A stretch of DNA of 64,000 nucleotides from SURF-21 sp964510515 (GCA_964510515.1 CAZEAU010000007.1:1-64000), one strand, 5' to 3'; positions 45,144-55,038 are shown, counted from the stretch's first letter. The notes: generated from the letters alone by a model not told the origin. A program made the numbers and translations.

Positions 45144-47151
45144 CTAGATTGAGCCGGGCAGCTTGGGATAATGGGGCAGCTGCGACTGCCAGCTCTTGTA
45201 GGAGTTCCACGCCGCGAAGGGCCTGCCCTGGTAATCGAAGAGGCCGTAGTAGCATTTATCCCAGGACGTCCCCGGGTCCTCGTCTATGTTCCTGTATATC
45301 CATATCTTCCGGCACCCGCTGGCGAAGAGGCCTCCCACTCCCCTGGCCCCCAGGTCCAGCGCCTGGTTGGCCTCGGAATAGGCCTCGGGACGGTCGTCGG
45401 AATAATGCGGCCAGCCGATCTCCGTACATACCGCTTCGTGGTTGGCCCCCTTGGCCCGCATGGCGCGGACCACGGCGGCGTAATGCGCGCCCCAGTCGGC
45501 CGGGAGCCGGTAGGGATGCACGGAGACCATGTCCGAGCAGCCGTTGAAGCCGATGAAGCGGTTGATGTCCAGGGTCGTCCGCGAGCCCGCCGGCAGGCTC
45601 ACCTTGCGGGTGAAAACCTCTCCCTTGGTCATCATGAAGGTCACCTCCGCCTCCACCGCCTCGCCGTGGGGGTTTTGCAGACACAGGTACTCCTGGATGG
45701 AATACCCCGTGCATCCCTCGGCGAAGTACCAGGTGGTGGAGGGGGCCGCCGCCCCCACCACGTCGTGCCCGCCGGTCCAGCCCGGCCCGTAGCTGAAGTA
45801 CATGGGCCGCTCGGCGATGAAGTCCGCCGCCGAGGCGAGCCGCACCGAGACGTCCCTGCCCGCCCCCACGATGTCGTTGACCATGAGGGTGGTGCGGGAG
45901 TTGGGGTCGAGCTTATAGTTGTTCACCTCATTGGGCCCCTGGCCGGGGCCGAACATGAAGGTGGCCTCCACCGTGATCGGGGCCGGGTTGGGGTTCTGCA
46001 GGCACAGCCACTGCTCGAAGCCCGCCCGGGTGGTGCCCTCCGCGAAATACCATTCATTGCCCGGAGCGGTGGCCCCCACCACGTCATGCCCGCCGGTCCA
46101 GCCCGGCCCGTAGCTGAAGTACATGGGCCGCTCGGCGATGANNNNNNNNNNNNNNNNNNNNNNNNNNNNNNNNNNNNNNNNNNNNNNNNNNNNNNNNNNN
46201 NNNNNNNNNNNNNNNNNNNNNNNNNNNNNNNNNNNNNNNNNTGATCGGGGCCGGGTTGGGGTTCTGCAGGCACAGCCACTGCTCGAAGCCCGCCCGCGTG
46301 GTGCCCTCGGCGAAATACCATTCCCTGCCCGGAGCGGTGGCCCCCAGCACATCGTGGCCGCCCGTCCAGGCGTTCTTGTAGTTGAAGTACATGGGGCGCT
46401 CGGCCACGATGGGCCTTTCTGTTTTCACCTTTATGGAGACATCCTGTCCCGGGCGATTTAGGTCGTCGAAAAGCAGGCTGTAGAGCTCCGTCCCCGCCTG
46501 CGGAGACTGGTCCAAACCGCAGAGCAGGGCCCCGCATATGACCTGCCCCGTGGGGTCCTGCTCCTTTATCGCGGCGTGGGCGAGCTGCAGCAGGGGCAGG
46601 TAGTCCGTCTCCACCTGCCCGCCGAAATGGGCCACGCCGTCCGCCTGCCACACCGCGGAATCGCGGTCCCAGCCCGGCTCGTTCCATACCTCGTAGAAGT
46701 CCACCAGGTGGCCGTATCTCTCCGCCATCTTGCCGCAGAAACGGTACCACTTGGAGAGGTCTTTGGGGGGCGCTTTCACCGCCAGTTCGCCGTATGCGGG
46801 ATCCTGCGCCCATTTGGGCACCCCGCTGCCCAAAAGCAGGAGGATGGACTCCGCCCCGTCCTCGAGCATGCGCGAGATCTCGGCATCGTAATATGTGAAG
46901 TCGAATTTGCCGTCCGCGCCCTCTATCCTGTTCCAGGAGACGACGACCTTGTAATGCCTCACCTGCCGCCTCTCCTCCAGGGGCACCAGGGGCGTCATTT
47001 TTTCGGCGTAATGCCGCGCGTCCAGTCCCAGCAGTTCGCCGCCCACGACCGCCGAGGCGGCTCCCGGCCTCTCGGCGGCGCGCGCCCCGGCGAAGGGGGG
47101 TATCAACAAGACGGCACAGAGCGCGAGCGCACAGGCCGCGAAGGCCCGCAT
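45144..47151 (-). CDS. Secreted GH-A-fold glycoside hydrolase with inserted WYFAEG repeats (contains scaffold gap)
   Basis: The start at 47151 (MRAFAACALALCAVLLIPPF, cleavage after AGARA) has AGGAGG six bases upstream and begins a signal peptide. Residues 65-235 are the first half of a GH39/GH5-like barrel with the acid/base motif WNEPGW (E158). The sequence then enters tandem repeats of about 107 aa carrying IAERPMYF...GGHDVVGA...WYFAEGTTRAGFEQWLCLQNPNP. After the last repeat the barrel resumes (DMVSVHPYRLPADWG) and supplies the nucleophile in CTEIGWP and a typical C-terminal GLFDYQGRPFAAW. The 100-N gap breaks the frame; the two sides are in frame if the real gap is a multiple of three. Substrate unknown. 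Confidence 0.75.
46142..46241. other. Scaffold gap (100 N) inside the repeat array
   Basis: Exactly 100 N, a conventional unknown-size gap. Comparison with the intact neighbouring unit indicates that at least 153 bases are missing, or 153 plus a multiple of about 321 bases if whole units are lost. Confidence 0.95.
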
Positions 47152-47510
47152 GACCGTCCTCCTCTTTCCCGGCAACCGGTCACCCATCATCTCTGTCATA
47201 CCTCTCTTTCCCGCCGCTCCTTTTCCCGTCATCTCATTCGTCATCCATCACATTATACTTGCCGCGCCGCACGGGCAAAGCGGGGCCTCCCGCGCCTGTG
47301 AATATGACCCCGTTCTCTTTCTTCCCGGTTCCCCCGGCTGATGCGTGACCCCTGCCCTTCTTTTCGCTTCCCCCTATCGTGTACACTCATGGTCATGGGC
47401 CTGCGGGAGCTCTCTCCCCTTGCCCGGATGTGGTTTTAAGCGCCACGCAGGCGGCTCTGGACGAGACGCTTGCCTGGCATGGTCCGCGGCGTCGGAAGGG
47501 GTGCCTGCTG
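47152..47510. other. Divergent intergenic region with promoter
   Basis: Holds a minus-strand TATAAT (47257-47252) about 100 bases before the hydrolase start at 47151, and the leader of the rightward GT2 gene at 47511. The minus-strand leader is open (ATGs at 47244, 47232, 47199), so a longer N-terminus cannot be excluded. No gene or structured RNA was recognised. Confidence 0.5.
47252..47257 (-). promoter_or_regulatory. -10 box upstream of the glycoside hydrolase gene
   Basis: TATAAT on the minus strand, with a weak TTTGCC at about 16 bases upstream as a possible -35. Confidence 0.4.
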
Positions 47511-48992
47511 ATGGGCAGAACGGCGGAAAGACCCGAGGTCAGCTTCGTCATCACCCATTTCCGGGGCGAGAAGCTCCTCTCCAACTGCCTGGCATCCGTT
47601 GATGCGCTGCAAACCGACATCCCCCACGAGGTCATCGTGGTCGATGACCGCTCCGACGACGGCAGCGTCGCGGCGGTAAAAGGCCTGTTTCCACGCGTGA
47701 GATTCGTCTCGCTGAGCAGGAATAAGGGATGCGCGGCCGCCAAGAACCACGGCGTTGCGGAGGCACGGGGCCACTTCATCGCCTTCCTGGACAACGACGT
47801 CGAGATAGGCCCGCATTGGCTGGAACGCATCTACCATCGCCTCTCGCGGGAAGACGAGCGAGTGGGCCAGTGCGCGTCGCATATCCTCCTCAACGGCTTG
47901 GATACCCACATCAACAGCACGGGGGGGATGATAAACCTGCTGGGGTATGCATGGGACAGGGGCATTTTCAGCCCCGACTGCGCCTGCTACTCGCCCGATT
48001 CCCCCATCATGTTCGCCTGCGGAGCGGCCAACCTGCTGCGGCGGGAGGTCCACGAGAATCTGGGGGGGTTCGACGAGCGTTACCGCTACCCCTTCGAGGA
48101 CGCCGACTTCGGCTGGAGGATGAACGCCATGGGCTACCGGGTTGTCTATGAGCCCAGCGCCATAGCCAGGCACCGCCTCTCCGCTACCATGGGGCTCGAC
48201 ACCAACCGGCAGATATATCTGTATGAGCGCAACCGCCTGCGCAGCCTCTTGAAAAACATGGATGCCTGCACCTTGCGCTGGATGAGGAGGGAGTTGCCCC
48301 ACCACATGTGGGAGAGGATGCGCCTGGGGGCGCGGGGGCGCGGGCTCTCGACCCGGGACGGCCTGCATGTCTTCCTGCGCATCGTGCAGGCCCTCGCCTG
48401 GAATGCGCTCTACCTGCCGGAGACGCTCTCCCAGAGGAGAGAGCTCCAGCGCAGGAGAAAGAGACGGGACTGGGAGCTCATCGCCGACGGCGTCCTCAGC
48501 GCCCACATCGGCAACCCCCCCGTCGAGGAGCTGGACCTCCGGGCCCTGCAGGGAGAGGGCGCACCGCGCCAGGAGAGCGTGCCTGCCCACCCTCCCTGCA
48601 GGATGAGGATGGGGCATGACGACAAGTCCCTGGGCCCGGGGTGGCATCTCCTGGAATGCAACGAGGCCGGCATGATCTTCCGCTGGACATCGCAGAGCGC
48701 CCGGCTCCATTTGCGCAAGCCCCGCGGCAGCAGGCATCTCGTCATCCACTCCATCATGGCCAACCCCGGCGAATATAGCCGGGTCTCCGTGTCCCTCGAG
48801 GGCAGGAAGGTGACCACCTTCGAGGCGCCCAACCGCCCCCACGCCCAGAAGGTCCTCCTCCCGGAGGGCCTCCCGTCCGGCCCGCTGCGCGTGGACCTGG
48901 AGGTCGCCAACCCCTTCGTGCCCAGGGACGCCCTGGGGATAATGGACATGCGCACCCTGGGCATAGCCGTCTCCGGCGTGGAGATGACCTGA
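47511..48992 (+). CDS. GT2 glycosyltransferase with C-terminal GWHxLE accessory domain
   Basis: 493 aa. The catalytic part (1-330) has VSFVITHFRGEKLLSNCLASV, VVDDRSDDGSV, FLDNDVEIGPHWLE and CGAANLLRREVHENLGGFDERYRYPFEDADFGWRM, a complete GT2 set. Residues 374-493 are a separate beta-rich domain starting LGPGWHLLECNEAGMIFRW and ending DMRTLGIAVSGVEM. A homologous domain is inserted in the next gene product (residues 120-232 there). ATG 47511 is preceded by GGAAGGGG; the frame upstream to 47379 has no family similarity. Confidence 0.88.
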   Translation: MGRTAERPEVSFVITHFRGEKLLSNCLASVDALQTDIPHEVIVVDDRSDDGSVAAVKGLFPRVRFVSLSRNKGCAAAKNHGVAEARGHFIAFLDNDVEIGPHWLERIYHRLSREDERVGQCASHILLNGLDTHINSTGGMINLLGYAWDRGIFSPDCACYSPDSPIMFACGAANLLRREVHENLGGFDERYRYPFEDADFGWRMNAMGYRVVYEPSAIARHRLSATMGLDTNRQIYLYERNRLRSLLKNMDACTLRWMRRELPHHMWERMRLGARGRGLSTRDGLHVFLRIVQALAWNALYLPETLSQRRELQRRRKRRDWELIADGVLSAHIGNPPVEELDLRALQGEGAPRQESVPAHPPCRMRMGHDDKSLGPGWHLLECNEAGMIFRWTSQSARLHLRKPRGSRHLVIHSIMANPGEYSRVSVSLEGRKVTTFEAPNRPHAQKVLLPEGLPSGPLRVDLEVANPFVPRDALGIMDMRTLGIAVSGVEMT

Positions 48993-49070
48993 GGGCTCGC
49001 GCCGCAGTCGGCTTCCCTTGTCCGCACACTTGCGCTATCTTCAGGTTCAAGTGCGAGAAAGGAGCGCGGC

Positions 49071-50786
49071 ATGCGGCTTACGCTGGTCACCTACCGCTTC
49101 GGCCCCGAGATCATCGGCGGGGGTGAGCGTTATCTGTGGGAGATGATGACCCGCCTGGCGGCGAGGGGCCATCAGGTGGAGGTCCTCACCACCACCGCGA
49201 AGAACATGGTCTTCTCCCCCTACGGCTACCTGGTCTGGGACGGCTTCCTCCCGCGCGGAAGCGAGGAAGGCGAGGGCATCACCGTACGCCGCCTGGCGGC
49301 GAGGAACCCCCGCCCGCGCAAGGGGCGCCGCTGCCGGCGTTCGCTCGAGCGCTTCCTGGCGGCGGAAAGGGGCACGGAGGAATTCGCGGCCGCCGCGGCC
49401 GCCACCATGCGCGGCACCCCCGAGCACTGCTTCCTCTCCGGCTGGCACGTCCTCGAGTCCCGCGCGGACGGCCCCGGGCGCTGGATGGAGAAGAAGGCCC
49501 GCCTGCTGGCCGGGGGAAGGGCGCTGCGCGAGCTGCGCATGCGCGTGCACTCCCCCCTCGACAACCCCCTCACCGTGACGCTGAACGGCGACGACACCTG
49601 GGAGTTCGAGCTGGAGCGAGGAAAGATGAGGGAGGTCGCCCTCTCCTTCGAGGCCCGCGACGTGCTCGTCGTGGACCTGGAGGTCCCCGGGGCCTTCACC
49701 CCCCCCGAGGACGGGAGAACGCTGGGCCTGGACTTCCACGGCGTGGCCGTGCGGGACGGGAACGCCCGGCGCGACCTGGACCTGCGCAGGGACTGGGAGG
49801 ACCTGGCCATGACCTGCCCCGAGAAGCTGCTGGGAGACATATTGTGGTCCGCCGCCGCGCGCAGGCCCGCTTCCATCAACCGCATGCAGCGCTACCTCAT
49901 CGGGCCGCGCGTCCCCGGCCTGGAGAGGGAGGCGGCGAGGGCCGCCTCCCGCAGCGACCTGGTGCTGGCCTCCATGGTCCCCATGTCCACGCTGCCCATC
50001 GCCGCCCGCGCCGCGGCCAGGTCGGGAAAGCCGCTGGTCGTCTTTCCCCTCTTCCACGCCCGCGACCCCAACCACTACTGGGAGCCCTTCGCGGCGGCCA
50101 TGCGGGGCGCATATGGAGTGGACGCCAACCTGCCCGCCATAGCCGATACCATGCGCGACTGGGGGTTCCCCGCTTTCTCCGTCGGGCCGGGGATGGACCT
50201 CGAGGAGTTCTCCTCCCCCGACATCGACGGGGAACGTTTCCGCGCCGAGCTCGGCCTCGGGGGCGGCCCCCTCCTGCTGTGGGTGGCGCGCAAGAACGTG
50301 CTCAAGGGGTATCGCGAGGCCATAGAGGCCCTGCGCTGCGTGCGCGCGGAAGGGGTGGACGCGGCGCTGGTCATGATCGGCCCCGAGGAGGACTACCTGC
50401 CCATCAGCGGGGAGGGCGTCCATTACCTCGGGGCTCTGCCCCGGAAAAGGGTTCTCGACGCCTTCGACGCCTGCGACATGCTCGTCTTCCCCTCCCTGCA
50501 CGAGAGCTTCTGCCTCGTCTTCTGCGAGGCGTGGCTGCGGGGCAAGCCCGTGCTGGGGAGCCGCCACTGCGCCGCCGCCCGCGGACTCATCGACCACGGC
50601 GAGAACGGATACCTCTGCGCGGACGGCGAGGAGATGGGCAGGTACGCCCTGGAGCTGCTGCGCGACCCGGAGAGGGCGCGGGCCATGGGCGAGAAGGGCC
50701 GCGCCGAGGTCCTGCGCTCGCGGGGCTGGGACCATGTGGTGAGCGAACTGGAGCGCTGGCTCGAGCGCGCGGCCGCCGGGGGCTGA
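49071..50786 (+). CDS. GT4 glycosyltransferase with inserted GWHxLE domain
   Basis: 571 aa, about 200 longer than usual GT4 proteins. It starts MRLTLVTYRFGPEIIGGGERYLWEMMTRLAARGHQVEVLT, is interrupted at 120-232 by FLSGWHVLESRADGPGRWM...LDFHGVAVRD, and continues as the GT-B acceptor and donor domains (LLLWVARKNVLKGYREAIEAL, EX7E SLHESFCLVFCEAWLRGKPVLGS). The inserted domain is homologous to the C-terminus of the upstream GT2. GAAAGGAG precedes the ATG. The two genes are 78 bases apart in the same direction and probably act in one pathway. Confidence 0.87.
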   Translation: MRLTLVTYRFGPEIIGGGERYLWEMMTRLAARGHQVEVLTTTAKNMVFSPYGYLVWDGFLPRGSEEGEGITVRRLAARNPRPRKGRRCRRSLERFLAAERGTEEFAAAAAATMRGTPEHCFLSGWHVLESRADGPGRWMEKKARLLAGGRALRELRMRVHSPLDNPLTVTLNGDDTWEFELERGKMREVALSFEARDVLVVDLEVPGAFTPPEDGRTLGLDFHGVAVRDGNARRDLDLRRDWEDLAMTCPEKLLGDILWSAAARRPASINRMQRYLIGPRVPGLEREAARAASRSDLVLASMVPMSTLPIAARAAARSGKPLVVFPLFHARDPNHYWEPFAAAMRGAYGVDANLPAIADTMRDWGFPAFSVGPGMDLEEFSSPDIDGERFRAELGLGGGPLLLWVARKNVLKGYREAIEALRCVRAEGVDAALVMIGPEEDYLPISGEGVHYLGALPRKRVLDAFDACDMLVFPSLHESFCLVFCEAWLRGKPVLGSRHCAAARGLIDHGENGYLCADGEEMGRYALELLRDPERARAMGEKGRAEVLRSRGWDHVVSELERWLERAAAGG

Positions 50787-51084
50787 GCCCTTCCGCACAA
50801 ACCTCAACCCCCCGCCTCACCTGCCGCATCACCGCCCGCTATCCCGCACACGCTCCCCGAGATGCCCGCTTCCCGCTTGCGCCGCGGCGTGCATTCCGCC
50901 TCGATGCCCGCGCCTCCCGCTTCCCGCGCGCGTCCCCGCCCCGTGATGCCGCCCCCCGCCCGCGCCCGCGCTCAAGGGGCATGCCCCCCGGGCCGATTTA
51001 TCCATATGTGGGGCGCCGGGCCGCGCCCCCCTGGAGACGGGAAGATGCATAAGGCGGGACGCCTTCTTGCCACCGGGAGCTGAG

Positions 51085-53450
51085 ATGAGAAAACGCCTAT
51101 TCCTCCTGTTCGTGCTGCTGCTTTCCACCCTGCTGGCCGTGCCCGGACTCATCAACCCCGCAGGCGAGCCCGTGGGCGCGGTGCCCAGCCCTTCTCATTG
51201 GCGGCAGGAATGGATGATCAACGTGGGGAGCATCTTCAAGCACGCCTCCCCCACCCTGGCGGACATCGATGGAGACGGTCGGCAGGAGATCCTGGTGGGG
51301 AACAGCAACGGGCATTTCTACTGCGTGAATCACGACGGCACCATCCGCTGGACCTTCTGCACCGGCGCCCAGATTCAGTCCACGCCGCTCGCCGTGGACT
51401 GCGACGGCGACGGGAAGATGGAGATCTTCTTCGGGTGCGACAACGGCTACGTCTATGGGCTGAACTCCCGCGGCGAGCAGCTCACCCAATGGGGGTGGCC
51501 CAAGCACGCCGGGGCCGCCTTCGGACAGCATTCCGTCTTCTCCTCCCCCGCCTGCGGCGACCTCGACGGCGACGGCGACCTGGAGATCGTGGTGGGTTCC
51601 TGGGGGCATTACATCACCGCCTGGCATTATGAGGGGCCCATGGCCTGGCAGTACTACAACGCGGACACGGTGTGGTCCTCCCCCGCCTGCGCGGACATCG
51701 ACCTCGACGGCAAGGACGAGGTGATCATCGGGGCGGACTGCTGGAGCGGGAGCAACTGGCCCTGGCCGCGCGGCGGCCTCCTCTACGTCTTCAAGGGAGA
51801 CGGCTCCATAAAGGAGGGGTGGCCCAAGGCGCTCCCCCAGGTCATCTGGTCCTCCCCGGCCGTCGCCGACCTGGACCGCGACGGCTTTCCGGACATCATC
51901 GTGGGCACGGGCCTCTTCTGGCAGAACACCTCCCCGGGGGCCTCCAACTACCTCTCCTATGCCGACGGCAGGCACGTTTACGCCTTCAACCACCGTGGGG
52001 AGAGCCTGCCCGGCTGGCCGGTGAGCACCGGCGACAACAACTTCTCCTCCCCCGCCGTGGGAGACGTGGACGGGGACGGGTACTTCGAGGTGGCCTGCGC
52101 CTCCCTGGACGGTTGGGTCTATCTTTGGGGACACGACGGGACCCTGAAGTGGAAGAGGCGTAAGAGCGGCGCGGCGAAGATGGGCTCGCCGGTCATGGCG
52201 GACATAGATGGCGACGGGAGGGTGGACGTCATCTGCCCGGATGCCTGGTCGGTATGCGCCTGGAACGCCGACGGCGACATGGTGCTGGATGCCTACACCA
52301 ACGGCCTGGTCATGAACGCGCCGGCGCTGGGCGACATCGACGGCGACGGACGCATCGAGATGGTGGTGGCCAACGGGGGGCAGGACACCGATGGGTGCTG
52401 CATCTTCTGCTACAAGGGGGGGAAATACGACCCCTCCCTCGCCCCCTGGCCCATGTTCCGCAAGGACGCACGCCACAGCGCCGCCATCCTCCAGGATGAG
52501 GTCCCCGACCTCTGGCCGCCCGAGGAGGTGAGGACGCGCCTTTTCCTCGCCGAGGGCTATACCGGCAGCGGCTTCCATGAGTATATCCTGCTCATGAACC
52601 CGGGCCGGCGCGCGCTGAAGACGCAGATAAGATATATGCTGAGCAGCGGCAAATCCATTTCGCAGGTGGTCACCGTCCCGCCGCTCTCGCGCCTCACCGT
52701 GCCCGTCCACGCCGTGGTCAGCGGCCAGGACGTGAGCGCCTGCATCATCTCCGACCAGGATGGGCTCACCGCGGAGAGGGCCCTCTATTTCAAATATAAC
52801 GGCGAATGGGCTGGCGGCTCCAACGTCATGGCCGCGTCCTCCCCGAGCAAGGAATGGTACTTCGCCGAGGGCTGCACGCGTCCCGGCTTCCACACCTGGC
52901 TATGCCTGCAGAACCCCGGCCCGGAGGACGCCAGGGTGTCCATCGAGTACCTGTGCGGGGAGGGGAGCAAGGTGAGCAGGGAGGTCACCGTGCGGGCGCG
53001 CTCGCGCTACACCGTGGCCGTGCACGACGCGGGGGAGGGCATCGGCGCGCGCGACGGGCCCCGCGGCGACGTCTCCATACGCCTGTCCTCCACCCGGCCC
53101 ATCGTGGCCGAGCGACCCATGTACTTCAACTACGGCGGCGAATGGGCTGGCGGCCACGATGTGATGGGGGCCACCGAGCCCGGCGAGGAGTGGTTTTTCG
53201 CCGAGGGCTGCACGCGTCCCGGCTTCCACACCTGGCTATGCCTGCAGAACCNNNNNNNNNNNNNNNNNNNNNNNNNNNNNNNNNNNNNNNNNNNNNNNNN
53301 NNNNNNNNNNNNNNNNNNNNNNNNNNNNNNNNNNNNNNNNNNNNNNNNNNNTCCTCCACCCGGCCCATCGTGGCCGAGCGACCCATGTACTTCAACTACG
53401 GCGGCGGCATCGGCGGGGGGCACAACGTCATGGGGTTGCCACGGCAGTAG
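51085..53450 (+). CDS. Secreted FG-GAP/VCBS beta-propeller protein with WYFAEG repeats (contains scaffold gap)
   Basis: A signal peptide (MRKRLFLLFVLLLSTLLAVPG) is followed by a propeller region (about 45-465) with eight Asp-rich calcium-loop motifs: DIDGDGRQEI, DCDGDGKMEI, DLDGDGDLEI, DIDLDGKDEV, DLDRDGFPDI, DVDGDGYFEV, DIDGDGRVDV, DIDGDGRIEM. From about 485 on come repeats of about 112 aa with RALYFKYN/ERPMYFNYGGEWAGGHDVMGA and WYFAEGCTRPGFHTWLCLQN. The gap at 53252-53351 interrupts them, after which STRPIVAERPMYFNY resumes and a stop follows at 53448-53450. It is probably a surface adhesion or scaffold protein that shares its repeats with the hydrolase at 45144. Confidence 0.8.
53252..53351. 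other. Scaffold gap (100 N) inside the repeat array
   Basis: Exactly 100 N. By comparison with the preceding unit at least 170 bases are missing (or 170 plus multiples of about 336). The 50 or so bases just before the gap are identical to 52863-52915, which explains the assembly break. Confidence 0.95.
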
Positions 53451-53460
53451 GCGCGGGGTC

Positions 53461-53633
53461 AGCCGGAGAGCGCCCCCCCGGCCTTGCGGCGTGCAGGACC
53501 AGGCCCGTAAAGCCGGCGATGAGCCCCGTCAGCCGGAGAACGCCCCCCCCGCCTTGCGGCGTGCAGGACCAGACCCGCAAAGCCGGCGATGAGCCCCGTC
53601 AGCCGGAGAGCGCCCCCCCGGCCTTGCGGCGTG
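53461..53633 (-). repeat. 70-bp tandem repeat duplicating the 3' end of the acyl-CoA synthetase gene
   Basis: Units 53461-53530 and 53531-53600 plus a 33-base partial unit to 53633, which is inside the coding region. Each contains AGCCGGAGA.CGCCCCCCC and GCCTTGCGGCGTG. The gene's stop codon (53601-53599) lies on the unit boundary, so the units downstream repeat the codons for RKAGGALSG and a stop. The two full units differ at only a few positions, so the duplication is recent. Confidence 0.92.
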
Positions 53634-55038
53634 ACCAGCGCCCGAAATGCAGGTAGGCCGCCAGCGTCTTCACGCAGGAGCGCACCGTGGCATAGACCGG
53701 CGCCCCGACGCTCTCCATGCTGTCGCGGTAGGTGTCGAAGAACCTGGCGTCGCCGAACACCCAGGAGACCAGGGGCTTGTCCGCGCGCCTCATCTTCTCG
53801 CCCAGCTCTTCGTAGGGGAAGGCGCCGATGATGCGCGAGGCGAAGGTGAGCAGCACCACCCCGTCGATGCCGGGGTCCTCCAGCACCGCGCCTATGGACA
53901 CCGAGAAGGCGTCGAAGCCCTCCTGCTCTATGGCCGGCCAGATGTCCACCGGGTTGCCAGGCGCCATCCACGGCGGGAAGACCCGCTTGAGCTTCTCCAG
54001 CGTCTCCTCGCGCAGCGGCGGGATGCTCAACCCGCTGTCGCGGGCGAGGTCGCTGGTCACCACCCCTCCTCCCCCGGAGACGGTGACCACCGCGATGCGG
54101 TCGCCCTCGGGGGTGGCGGCACGGAAGGGCCGGGGGTTGAGGGAGAAGGCCTTGCCCAGGTCCATGAGGTCCTGGAAATCGTGCACGCGCAGCGCTCCCG
54201 CCTGCCGCAGGGCGCCATCGATGACCTCGTCCGACCCCGCGATGCTGGCGGTATGGGAGAGGGCGGCGCGGGCCGATTCCTCGTAGCGCCCCCCTTTCAG
54301 CACCACCAGTGGCTTCTCCCCCGCCATCCTCCGTGCCGTCTCGACGAAGGCGCCCCCGTCCTCTATGGACTCCAGGTAGGCCACCACCGCCTCGGTGTTG
54401 GGGTCGCCGGCCAGGTACTCCAGCACCTCGACCTCGTCCACGTCCATCTTGTTGCCGATGGCGCAGGCCTTGCTCACCTTGAAGAACCCCGTCATCAGGT
54501 ACTGCATCATGAAGCCCGCCGCCATCATGCCGCTCTGGGCGATGATGCCCAGGTTGCCCCTCTGCAGGCGGGTGCGCAGGTCGGGAAAGCGGATGAAGGG
54601 GGTGAAGATGAGGGGGTCGGTGTTCACCAGCCCGGTGCAATTGGGCCCCCACAGGCGCATCCCGGCCTCGCGGGCGATGCGCAGGCACCTCTCCTGCAGC
54701 TCCCGCCCCTCCGCCCCGGTCTCCGCGAACCCGCCGGACTCTATCACCGCCGCCTTCACCCCCGCGGCCGCGGCGTCCTCCAGCACCGCGGGCACCCGGG
54801 CGGCGGGGACGAAGACGATGGCCAGCTCCACCTTGCCGGCGAGGTCCCTGAGGCTAGCGTAGCACTTCTCGCCGTTTATCTCCGTGCGGCCGGGGTTCAC
54901 CGCGTACACCGGTCCGGCGAAGGACTCCTGCATGTTGGCGATGATGGAATACCCCCCCTTGGTCTTGTTGGGGGTCGCCCCCACCACCGCCACGCTGCCG
55001 GGGGCGAAGAAGAGGTCGAGGTCCTTACTCACCGTCAT
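53599..55038 (-). CDS. ADP-forming acyl-CoA synthetase alpha subunit (ACD family)
   Basis: 479 aa. The CoA-binding Rossmann domain (1-135; GSVAVVGATPNKTKGGYSI, ESGGFAETGAEG, GPNCTGLVNT) precedes two succinyl-CoA-ligase-like domains (GNLGIIAQSGMMAAGFM, and TVSGGGGVVTSDLARDSG). The phosphorylatable His262 lies in SHTASIAGSD. The enzyme interconverts an acyl-CoA and ADP with the acid and ATP. It needs a beta (ATP-grasp) subunit, and none is adjacent. The start overlaps the methyltransferase stop by 14 bases. The 3' end is tandemly duplicated. Confidence 0.88.
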   Translation of the reverse strand: MTVSKDLDLFFAPGSVAVVGATPNKTKGGYSIIANMQESFAGPVYAVNPGRTEINGEKCYASLRDLAGKVELAIVFVPAARVPAVLEDAAAAGVKAAVIESGGFAETGAEGRELQERCLRIAREAGMRLWGPNCTGLVNTDPLIFTPFIRFPDLRTRLQRGNLGIIAQSGMMAAGFMMQYLMTGFFKVSKACAIGNKMDVDEVEVLEYLAGDPNTEAVVAYLESIEDGGAFVETARRMAGEKPLVVLKGGRYEESARAALSHTASIAGSDEVIDGALRQAGALRVHDFQDLMDLGKAFSLNPRPFRAATPEGDRIAVVTVSGGGGVVTSDLARDSGLSIPPLREETLEKLKRVFPPWMAPGNPVDIWPAIEQEGFDAFSVSIGAVLEDPGIDGVVLLTFASRIIGAFPYEELGEKMRRADKPLVSWVFGDARFFDTYRDSMESVGAPVYATVRSCVKTLAAYLHFGRWSRRKAGGALSG

